Below, one piece after another: positions 1 through 4,791 of a stretch of DNA of 5,732 nt. The translations under genes and the position numbers were made by a program. The stretch lies in the NCBI GenBank assembly GCA_018239705.1, contig JAFEGS010000078.1:1-5732 (forward strand). The letters run 5' to 3'. Each line of letters opens with the position of its first letter. Position 1 is the first letter of the stretch. The stretch comes from Verrucomicrobiota bacterium. Lineage in GTDB: Bacteria; Chlamydiota; Chlamydiia; Chlamydiales; FEN-1388. The notes below the pieces were generated by a model. That model was not told the DNA's origin. It saw nothing but the letters and a program-made list of their open reading frames with translations, and ran no database searches.

Positions 1-151
1 ACACAGCCTTGGCGCTCCAGTTTTCCGCTTCGCGCTTTAACCACCCTCCTCGCTCAAGGAGGAGTATTTTTTTGCCTGATGGCGCGAGATGGCGGGCAAG
101 CGTTCCTCCGCCTGCACCACTGCCGATGATGAGTACGTCTACTTCTTCCAT
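1..151 (-). CDS. GMC-family FAD-dependent oxidoreductase, N-terminal fragment (3' end outside window)
   Basis: Reading the minus strand from the ATG at 151-149 gives 50 open codons that continue past base 1. The protein opens MEEVDVLIIGSGAGGGTLAR, a Rossmann dinucleotide-binding motif (GSGAGGG) at residues 10-16, followed by the strand and acidic residue LLLERGGW (Glu34 binds the FAD ribose in this fold) and then REAENW. This combination is typical of glucose-methanol-choline oxidoreductases, which oxidise alcohol groups using FAD. Substrate cannot be told because the substrate domain and catalytic His are outside the window. No signal peptide is visible, so it is probably cytoplasmic. The start codon overlaps the last 13 bases of the upstream NADH dehydrogenase gene in another frame, so the two are surely co-transcribed and probably translationally coupled. 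A weak AAGGA lies 12 bases before the ATG. The family call is firm; function is open. Confidence 0.85.
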   Translation of the reverse strand, partial: MEEVDVLIIGSGAGGGTLARHLAPSGKKILLLERGGWLKREAENWSAKAV

Positions 152-1407
152 ATAATGTGGGCATCCTTGATGCGATCGATGGTTTGAAAGTCATTATTTT
201 TGCTAAAATAGCCGCAGCTCCACTGCATAAGGGCCTCTATTCTCTGCCGAAGGGTTGATAGCAGTACGGAGTGGACGCTTAGCCAGGTCAAGAAGGCAAA
301 AAAGCCTGTAAGTTCGCGCCTTTTCTTGCCTACCTCTACAACAGCAGCATTCCTGCCTATCATGGCCATGATGCCCTTGTCTTTATACTGAAAGGCTTTT
401 CGAGGTTTACCCTTTTTTGTTGCAATGATATTGTCTGCTGTCCAGTAGCCGCTTTGCTGAGCTACTGATGCAAGCTGTGGCAGTCGTCCTGGCATATTGG
501 CAAAGTCTCCAAGTGCGTAGATCGATGGAAAGCCCTTTATGGTAAGATCTGGCTGCACCTCTATGCGCCCTCCATGGCCCTGTACAAGCCCACACTCTTG
601 TGCAAGCTGTGCTGCTTGCAGGCCGCCGGCCCAGATAATCGTTTTTGAGGCAATTTTTTCGCCGGAAGAGAGGAGTGCATACCGGTCTGTCACTGATCTC
701 ACTAAAAGCCCCAGGCGCAGCTGTACCCCTCGTTTGTGTAGCGTTTCTGCGGCATATTTTTGCGACTCTTCTGAAAAGGCGGAGAGGACAGCGTGGCTGT
801 AGTCGACAAGATATATTTTTGCTTTGGTAAGGGCAAGATCAGCATATTCTTTTGGCAGGGAGATGTTGATCATATCGGCGAGAGCGCCCGCTATTTCAGT
901 GCCTGTAGGGCCGGCTCCCACAACGACAAAATTGAGCACTCCCTCGTCAATGAGCTTTGGATTGCGGTCGGCCTCTTCAAAAGCGAGGATAATGCGCGAT
1001 CGAAGTCGCTCGGCATCGTTGAGGTTATAGAGAGGAAAGCTATTTTCCATAGCGCCGGTAGTATCAAAGAAGTTCACGACAGAACCGGCGGCGAGGACGA
1101 GCACATCGCCTTGGTAGCTCTCTCCCTCTTCCGTATGCACAGTGAGTGTTTTTGGGTCGATGGAGCATACTTTAGCCATCTTTATGTCGATGTTCGATTT
1201 GCCCTCAAAGTAGCTACGAAAGGTGGTGGCCACATTGTCGATAGAAATGGCCGACGTTGCCACCTGGTATAAGAGAGGGGTGAATTGATGGTAGTTGTTT
1301 TTGTCGATGAGGGTGACATGGATACCCCGCTGCTGCACCAGCTTGTGGGCAGTGCTCATCCCGGCAAAGCCGCCCCCAACAATAACGACGCGTGTTTGAT
1401 TTGGCAT
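139..1407 (-). CDS. ndh: Type II NADH dehydrogenase (NDH-2), FAD-dependent, membrane-peripheral
   Basis: The 422-residue product has the usual NDH-2 length and landmarks. The FAD motif VVIVGGGFAGMS lies at residues 7-18, with Asp35 ending the second strand and the family signature FTPLLYQVATSAIS at 42-55. The second nucleotide motif, FVVVGAGPTGTEIAG (160-174), binds NADH. The last FAD-contacting motif IYALGDFA is at 296-303, followed by the quinone-side PQLASVAQQSG at 310-320. The C-terminal part (about 345-400: GIMAMIGRNAAVVE, then a hydrophobic WLSVHSVLL stretch and an RQRIE helix) matches the amphipathic region that docks these enzymes on the inner membrane. NDH-2 passes electrons from NADH to quinone without pumping protons. 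The ATG has only a weak GAG six bases upstream. A GMC oxidoreductase follows with a 13-base overlap. A related ferredoxin- or sulfide-quinone-type flavoprotein is less likely given the signature at 42-55. Confidence 0.9.
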   Translation of the reverse strand: MPNQTRVVIVGGGFAGMSTAHKLVQQRGIHVTLIDKNNYHQFTPLLYQVATSAISIDNVATTFRSYFEGKSNIDIKMAKVCSIDPKTLTVHTEEGESYQGDVLVLAAGSVVNFFDTTGAMENSFPLYNLNDAERLRSRIILAFEEADRNPKLIDEGVLNFVVVGAGPTGTEIAGALADMINISLPKEYADLALTKAKIYLVDYSHAVLSAFSEESQKYAAETLHKRGVQLRLGLLVRSVTDRYALLSSGEKIASKTIIWAGGLQAAQLAQECGLVQGHGGRIEVQPDLTIKGFPSIYALGDFANMPGRLPQLASVAQQSGYWTADNIIATKKGKPRKAFQYKDKGIMAMIGRNAAVVEVGKKRRELTGFFAFLTWLSVHSVLLSTLRQRIEALMQWSCGYFSKNNDFQTIDRIKDAHIIWKK

Positions 1408-1428
1408 AACATTCTCACGTTTTTTATC

Positions 1429-1458
1429 CCTATACCGTCCTTAGAGGATTACTGGCAA
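1429..1458 (-). promoter_or_regulatory. Candidate sigma70-type promoter for the ndh-GMC operon
   Basis: On the minus strand TTGCCA (1458-1453) and TATAGG (1434-1429) are separated by 18 bases, which would place the transcript start about 30 bases before the ndh ATG. The -10 match is imperfect, so this is a modest candidate. It sits back to back with the stronger plus-strand promoter at 1465-1493. Confidence 0.35.
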
Positions 1459-1464
1459 GTCTTC

Positions 1465-1493
1465 TTGACGAGAACTATCAATTAGTATATTAT
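1465..1493 (+). promoter_or_regulatory. Near-consensus sigma70 promoter for the CxxC/HxxC protein gene
   Basis: TTGACG (1465-1470) and TATTAT (1488-1493) are separated by exactly 17 bases, and the spacer end and downstream side are AT-rich. The expected start point is about 1499-1501. This lies only about 8-10 bases before the ATG at 1509 but about 20 bases before the TTG at 1521, which helps choose the start codon of the gene. Confidence 0.65.
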
Positions 1494-1510
1494 TGTTTAA
1501 TAATTTTAAT

Positions 1511-1516
1511 GGAGGG
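1511..1516 (+). promoter_or_regulatory. Ribosome binding site GGAGGG favouring a TTG start at 1521
   Basis: GGAGGG ends four bases before TTG 1521-1523 (GGAGG has the usual spacing of five). It begins inside the in-frame ATG at 1509-1511, so it cannot serve that ATG, and nothing resembling a Shine-Dalgarno sequence precedes 1509. Together with the predicted transcript start near 1500, this favours TTG initiation. Confidence 0.6.
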
Positions 1517-1520
1517 TAGT

Positions 1521-1982
1521 TTGAGTTTAGTAGATAACAATAATATATTAGATTCAGTCTTATATGGCATGGCTCCTATATCTGACTGTGGTATTTGTGA
1601 AAAGAATAATTATGAAAGAAGATTGATTAACTGGCCTAATCATAAAGGCAGCATTGTGCATTCTACCTGCTTTGATGTGATTAAATTTGCTGTACAGACT
1701 CTTCGTAATAAAATTGATGGGCTATTTGCAGTAGATAAGGCTCAATGGAAACTCAACAATCATGTCTGTGAAATAGCTATCGAAGCGAGAAAGGTTGCCC
1801 AAGTGAAGGCGATTAGCGCAGTAAGGCGCGCCTGTGGTACCAATCTTCGCGCGTATGTAGCACTGAATGGTATAGAAGCCCTTAGAGAGCACTGCAACAC
1901 TGTTGGCATTGATGCTGCCATCCAGTATGCCGATCAAAGGAGAGCAGAACTGCTACAAGACATGCAAAAAAGTAAGTTATAG
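1521..1982 (+). CDS. Small protein of unknown function with putative CxxC...HxxC metal-binding site
   Basis: Initiating at TTG 1521 the product has 153 residues; the ATG at 1509 would add four. I do not recognise the family. Near the N-terminus (numbering from TTG) lies CGIC with Cys23 and Cys26, then a charged/aromatic stretch with His41, then HSTC with His47 and Cys50. This C-x2-C...H-x2-C layout with about 20 residues between halves resembles one zinc site of a treble-clef or RING-like finger, but a second site is not evident. The rest (about 55-153) looks helical and rich in Arg, Lys, Glu and Ala, with two further Cys. There is no signal peptide or membrane segment. The first half of the gene is clearly more AT-rich than the second (from about 1790), possibly a composite origin. 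It has its own promoter, divergent from ndh. A DNA- or protein-binding role is possible but unproven. Confidence 0.65.
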   Translation: MSLVDNNNILDSVLYGMAPISDCGICEKNNYERRLINWPNHKGSIVHSTCFDVIKFAVQTLRNKIDGLFAVDKAQWKLNNHVCEIAIEARKVAQVKAISAVRRACGTNLRAYVALNGIEALREHCNTVGIDAAIQYADQRRAELLQDMQKSKL

Positions 1983-2030
1983 AACTTAAAACATATTCGT
2001 GCCCCTGATTTTCCTGGATTTCTCAAAGCC

Positions 2031-2039
2031 TGATATGCT
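2031..2039 (+). promoter_or_regulatory. Candidate extended -10 promoter for the small membrane protein
   Basis: TGATATGCT carries a TGn extension before the -10-like TATGCT (2034-2039). A -35 match 17 bases upstream (TTCCTG) is poor. It sits about 20 bases before the ribosome binding site of the next gene. It may be incidental. Confidence 0.3.
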
Positions 2040-2065
2040 ATCTGAGGCGAAACGAGGAGCATTAT

Positions 2066-2257
2066 ATGAAACTGGTTGCACGAATAGTTGGAGGCATCTT
2101 CCTAGCGATTATCACGCTGATGCAGATCGCTAGGATCTATACGAATCTACCCGTTGCCTTAGGCGACACTCTCTTGCCCATGTGGGTCACCTGGATTTTC
2201 ATGATCATCACGCTTTTGCTTACTGTCTGGATGTTTGTCACTGCAGTAAAAAAATAA
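2066..2257 (+). CDS. Small two-helix inner-membrane protein, function unknown
   Basis: The product has 63 residues. GAGGAG (2054-2059) lies six bases before the ATG, a strong ribosome binding site that supports a real gene despite its size. Two hydrophobic segments are evident: about residues 7-23 (IVGGIFLAIITLMQIAR) and about 38-60 (the LPMWVTW...MFVTA stretch), joined by a short polar loop with NLPV and GDTLLP. Charged residues lie at both termini (Lys2, Arg6; VKK at the end), suggesting both ends face the cytoplasm. Small two-helix proteins with a similar R-x-x-x-x-x-P-V loop and P-x-W second helix are widespread and uncharacterised, as far as I recall. It lies 83 bases after the preceding gene and 89 bases before the exported phosphorylase homologue on the same strand. 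A shared transcript with the latter is possible, but a candidate promoter lies between them. Confidence 0.7.
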   Translation: MKLVARIVGGIFLAIITLMQIARIYTNLPVALGDTLLPMWVTWIFMIITLLLTVWMFVTAVKK

Positions 2258-2267
2258 AGGATCAATC

Positions 2268-2276
2268 TGTTATACT
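2268..2276 (+). promoter_or_regulatory. Candidate extended -10 promoter for the PNP-kinase pair
   Basis: TGTTATACT is a good extended -10 (TGn + TATACT at 2271-2276), lying 11 bases after the stop of the preceding gene. The A-run upstream offers no -35, as tolerated by extended -10 promoters. It would give a leader of about 64 bases before the ATG at 2347. Confidence 0.45.
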
Positions 2277-2346
2277 GTTTTGCCATCTCAATAATCGTAC
2301 CAATTCGAAATGAGTTAACCCTACTAGCAACATCAGGAAAAGATTC

Positions 2347-3258
2347 ATGAAAAAACTCCTATCGTTACTACTCTTAAGCGTCACCATTCATCCTCTGTAT
2401 AGCCACTCAGAGCCGTTAGCTGAAGCAATGGAGAAGGCTGCTACCCACATCCGGCAATACACGTCGCTCGAGCCACAGGTCGCCATAGTGCTCGGCACTG
2501 GCATGGATAGCTTTATAAAACAAGTTGAGGTCGAAGCGAGCATTCCTTACGACGCTATCCCCGGTTTTCCTACATCGAACTCCCAATTTCCAGTAACTAC
2601 ACCACAAGGATTTGGAAGAGGGAAGTTACACATTGGAAAGTTCAAAGGATGTCCTGTGGTAGTTATGCAAGGAAGGCTTCCTGTCTATGAAGGATATACC
2701 TTGCAGCAAGTCACTTTTCCCATTCGGGTGATGAAAGCCCTTGGCGCCAAAAGCTTGGTGCTGACCAATGTTGTAGGAGCCGCCAATCCTACCTACCGAG
2801 TCGGTGATATCATGATTATCAAAGACCATATCAATCTCATGTGGGATAACCCACTCGTAGGCCCCAATGACCCCAAGATTGGTCCTCGCTGGCCCGATAT
2901 GAGCGAAGCGTACGACCGTCAATATGTCTCCTTACTCGAAGCGATCGCTAAAGAGAAAGGAGTCGAAGTAAAAAAGGGTGTGTATGCAGCTTTACGCGGC
3001 CCCTGTTTTGAGACCAAGGCTGAGTATCGGATGTTGATGATATTAGGAGCCGATGTTGTCGGGATGTCGACAGTACCGGAGACAATTGTCGCCAAGCACA
3101 TGGGAATGCGGGTTGCAGGGATCTCAATCATTTCTGACGTAGGTAATACTGATGATCTTGAACCAATTACTGCTGAAAAAAATTATCAGGTGACCGTTGA
3201 AGTAGAACCCAAGGTACATGCCCTCTTATCGGATTTCGTACCGCTTATAGGAAAATAA
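2347..3258 (+). CDS. Exported purine nucleoside phosphorylase homologue with altered active site
   Basis: The 303-residue product is a trimeric-type PNP homologue (family reaction: purine nucleoside + phosphate to base + ribose 1-phosphate). It begins with a Sec signal: MKK, hydrophobic 4-14, then HPLYSHS with likely cleavage after Ser19 or Ser21. AGGA lies eight bases before the ATG; the internal ATG at codon 28 has no such site. PNP landmarks follow: VLGTGM (48-53), MQGRLPVYEGY (107-117), TNVVGAANP (140-148), GDIMIIKDHIN (153-163), GPCFET (218-223) and VGMSTVPE (238-245). Arg110, Tyr114, Glu115, Phe221, Glu222, Met240 and Ser241 match human Arg84, Tyr88, Glu89, Phe200, Glu201, Met219 and Ser220. 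Odd changes: human His86 corresponds to Pro112, the GHAG loop (His64) to an insertion-bearing QGFGRG, Asn243 to Asp264 and probably His257 to Tyr280. The fold is certain; activity and substrate are not. The kinase gene follows after six bases. Confidence 0.88.
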   Translation: MKKLLSLLLLSVTIHPLYSHSEPLAEAMEKAATHIRQYTSLEPQVAIVLGTGMDSFIKQVEVEASIPYDAIPGFPTSNSQFPVTTPQGFGRGKLHIGKFKGCPVVVMQGRLPVYEGYTLQQVTFPIRVMKALGAKSLVLTNVVGAANPTYRVGDIMIIKDHINLMWDNPLVGPNDPKIGPRWPDMSEAYDRQYVSLLEAIAKEKGVEVKKGVYAALRGPCFETKAEYRMLMILGADVVGMSTVPETIVAKHMGMRVAGISIISDVGNTDDLEPITAEKNYQVTVEVEPKVHALLSDFVPLIGK

Positions 3259-3264
3259 CACTGT

Positions 3265-4170
3265 ATGAACATCGTCTTTAATACACTAGCCACACTTCTT
3301 GTCATCACTCAAGCTCTAGGAGCATCTCCATTGCCGGTTAGCTTGAATATCGACTCTATCAGCCTCAACACCCCAACAAACCGCAGTTTCAAACTACACG
3401 TAGGAGGCACTCCCGTCTTCTTCCGCATTGGCAGAAGTGATGCAGACCAAATTGGCATTGACCGCAAACGCGAAATAGAAAATTTACGGATAGGAGTCCA
3501 GCTCGGAATCACTCCTCAGCTACTTGGCTACGAGCTTAGCAATGGGCTGCTGATGCTAGAATATATCCCGGGAACTACTCCCACAATCGAAGAACTTCCT
3601 CCTCTTATTGACGATGTCGTCCACAACTTCCGCGCTCTGCACAGCTGCAAGCAAAATCGAGCTGTAGAATACACTATGTTTGACAAGTGCTATCGATGGA
3701 GAGAAACGTATAACGCCTTGGACATCAATAAAAATGACCAAGAGCTCGTTGACTATTGGTTCTCAGCTGTACGATCCTTTGAAAAGGGCTATTATGATGG
3801 CGAAGAGACCGGCGTCTGCCATGGCGATATATACTTCGGCAACATCTTGGTTGCTGAAACAGGAAAAGTCTATTTTATCGACTGGGAATACTCTCTCTAT
3901 GGCTATATCGTCGACGATCTCGGCAAATTCTGCTCGGTCCTTCCTCATGAACAAGATCTCCACAAAGTCGTTAAAGCCTATTGGGGCTCAGAAGACCCTC
4001 AAAAGCTCCTCAAGCTGCAGCAAAACGTATTTTTGCATGAACTGGCCCACTATTTTTGGTGCTATATCCAGATCCACAACAACCCAAACCTAGCCTCTGC
4101 CTACGAGCAAAATATCCAACGGGTGAGCAGCTGCCTCAATAAAATGGCAGCTAATTTCTTAAGGCAGTGA
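3265..4170 (+). CDS. Choline-kinase/APH-fold phosphotransferase with N-terminal signal-like segment
   Basis: The product has 301 residues. The first ~20 (FNTLATLLVITQALGA) form a hydrophobic signal-like segment without basic n-region residues; cleavage could follow Gly19 or Ala20. The kinase fold then starts: TNRSFKL (38-44) resembles the nucleotide loop of LicA/choline kinases, and FFRIGR (52-57) is the third strand with Arg54 where LicA-like enzymes carry Arg. A Glu in KREIENLR (68-75) is the likely helix-C acid. GITPQLLGYE, LMLEYIPGTTP (96-106, hinge) and the catalytic loop CHGDIYFGN (185-193: Asp188 base, Asn193) follow, and FIDWEYS (204-210, Asp206) is the metal-binding motif. All expected catalytic residues are present. 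Acceptor unknown: choline, ethanolamine, thiamine or a sugar are possibilities. The gene starts six bases after the PNP stop with only a distant AGGA, so translation is probably coupled. The family is confident; export is likely but not certain. Confidence 0.85.
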   Translation: MNIVFNTLATLLVITQALGASPLPVSLNIDSISLNTPTNRSFKLHVGGTPVFFRIGRSDADQIGIDRKREIENLRIGVQLGITPQLLGYELSNGLLMLEYIPGTTPTIEELPPLIDDVVHNFRALHSCKQNRAVEYTMFDKCYRWRETYNALDINKNDQELVDYWFSAVRSFEKGYYDGEETGVCHGDIYFGNILVAETGKVYFIDWEYSLYGYIVDDLGKFCSVLPHEQDLHKVVKAYWGSEDPQKLLKLQQNVFLHELAHYFWCYIQIHNNPNLASAYEQNIQRVSSCLNKMAANFLRQ

Positions 4171-4291
4171 GCATGTTGAGCGCTGTGATGAGGGCTAGTC
4201 AGGGTTTTTTCAAATTATTTCTAAGAATTTAGATGCATCGATAATGGCCGCAAAATAATCATTTTCAACTAATAAGACACCTGACCATCAA

Positions 4292-4490
4292 TTATGTCGT
4301 CCTTTCAGGACTAAGGTATTGTTGATCGATGTTTCCCAGGCCTCCGCTGCGCTCCGACCTGGGCTATGATATTGCGGCCCTTCGTGCCTTCTACAGGCCC
4401 GAAGGGCCGTAATCTTATAGCCAAGGCCCTAGCGAAGCGAGGCCTGGGTATTATGCGAAATAACTTCAAAGTCCTGAAAGGACGGCATAA
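4292..4490. repeat. 199-bp nested palindromic intergenic element (MITE/REP-like)
   Basis: The ends TTATGTCGTCCTTTCAGGAC (4292-4311) and its inverse at 4471-4490 match in 19 of 20 bases. The symmetry continues inward: CCCAGGCCTC at 4335-4344 matches the inverse of GAGGCCTGGG at 4438-4447, and GGCTATGATATTGCGGCCC near 4362-4380 matches, with a few changes, the inverse of 4402-4422. The whole element is thus an imperfect inverted repeat centred near 4391. Each arm also contains short hairpins of its own: GTCCT-TTC-AGGAC, CCCAGG...CCTGGG (4335-4363), and GGCCC-GAA-GGGCC (4396-4408). It is richer in GC than its AT-rich flanks and has no reading frame of note. No target duplication is obvious. It looks like a non-autonomous mobile or extragenic palindromic repeat; other copies elsewhere in the genome would be expected but cannot be seen here. 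Confidence 0.8.
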
Positions 4491-4554
4491 AATCCTAAAG
4501 TCGAGTCAGTGGCTCAGTGGTTAATGCAACAAAGTCGAATTTTGACATAGACCT

Positions 4555-4753
4555 GGATCCTTAAATCACTATTTTTGATGTTTGCGGATCCATTATGCAG
4601 ATTCAAACGAGGGAGTCGCGTAGCCCTTACGCTATAGCTATCCCAAAAGATTGTGAATGATCTTTATTCTGCAAAGCTGACATACTGCTTTTTGAGTGCT
4701 CGTCTGTATGAGTTTTTCTACGAAAACTCAGATGGAGGGTGCGCTCTTTTTTT
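4555..4753 (+). ncRNA. Candidate structured RNA (small RNA or leader) ending in an intrinsic terminator
   Basis: Three potential hairpins lie in series. The first, 4555-4591, has GGATCC at both ends plus AAATCA (4563-4568) pairing with TGAT-g-TT (4576-4582). The second, 4611-4644, has outer GGGA/TCCC and inner TAGC/GCTA. The third is the strong terminator at 4694-4753. No convincing reading frame exists here. A TTGACA (4542-4547) lies upstream but lacks a good -10 at 16-18 bases and would start transcription inside the first hairpin, so the promoter is unresolved. I see none of the motifs of RNase P RNA, tmRNA, 4.5S RNA or a T-box. The boundaries are approximate. Confidence 0.3.
4694..4753 (+). 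terminator. Strong intrinsic terminator 38 bases upstream of the 4792 gene
   Basis: A long stem pairs 4694-4716 with 4723-4746. GAGTTTT (4710-4716) pairs perfectly with AAAACTC (4723-4729) around a six-base loop TCTACG. Six pairs in the middle (some G-U, two mismatches) and GAGTGC (4694-4699) with GCGCTC (4741-4746, one G-U) complete it, with one bulged T at 4740. Seven T follow immediately (4747-4753). The opposite strand has no T-run after the stem, so it acts on plus-strand transcription. Confidence 0.8.
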
Positions 4754-4756
4754 AAA

Positions 4757-4762
4757 TACAAT
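4757..4762 (+). promoter_or_regulatory. Possible -10 element (TACAAT) for the 4792 gene
   Basis: TACAAT lies just after the terminator T-run and would start transcription near 4769, leaving a leader of about 23 bases with the AAGGAG site. No -35 is visible: the right spacing falls in the 3' arm of the terminator stem. If it is not a promoter, the gene depends on readthrough of the terminator. Confidence 0.25.
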
Positions 4763-4791
4763 GTTCGATCATATCTCACTAAGGAGCTTTC

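Noticed and set aside
47..70. CTCCTC...GAGGAG hairpin followed by T7 (plus strand), terminator-like
   Set aside because: It lies inside the GMC coding region on the opposite strand, where the sequence encodes the conserved KKILLLERGGW strand. Coincidence of codons is the simpler reading.
793..1272. 159-codon plus-strand open frame within ndh
   Set aside because: It is antisense to a clearly conserved NDH-2 gene and its translation resembles no protein. It is a shadow frame.
2415..3131. Several minus-strand frames of 63-98 codons opposite the PNP homologue
   Set aside because: No ribosome binding sites or recognisable motifs, and the plus-strand PNP motifs are continuous.
3680..4093. 137-codon plus-strand frame within the kinase gene
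   Set aside because: Low-complexity Ser/Thr-rich translation out of frame with the intact HGDxxxxN/IDWEY kinase. Shadow frame.
4171..4210. Possible terminator after the kinase gene (T6 at 4205-4210)
   Set aside because: The T-run is present but the upstream bases give only short, bulged pairings (such as TTGAGC with GCT-ag-TCAG). Too weak to call.
4505..4530. tRNA-like 5' half (TGGCTCAGTGGTTAATGCA)
   Set aside because: Only two of four D-stem pairs form, no acceptor partner (CTGACTC) occurs at tRNA distance, and there is no anticodon arm or T-arm in place. At most a chance similarity or remnant.
4542..4570. TTGACA as a promoter for a small RNA
   Set aside because: The -35 is perfect but the hexamers at 16-18 bases (AATCAC, ATCACT, TCACTA) are poor -10s, so it is not called as a promoter.
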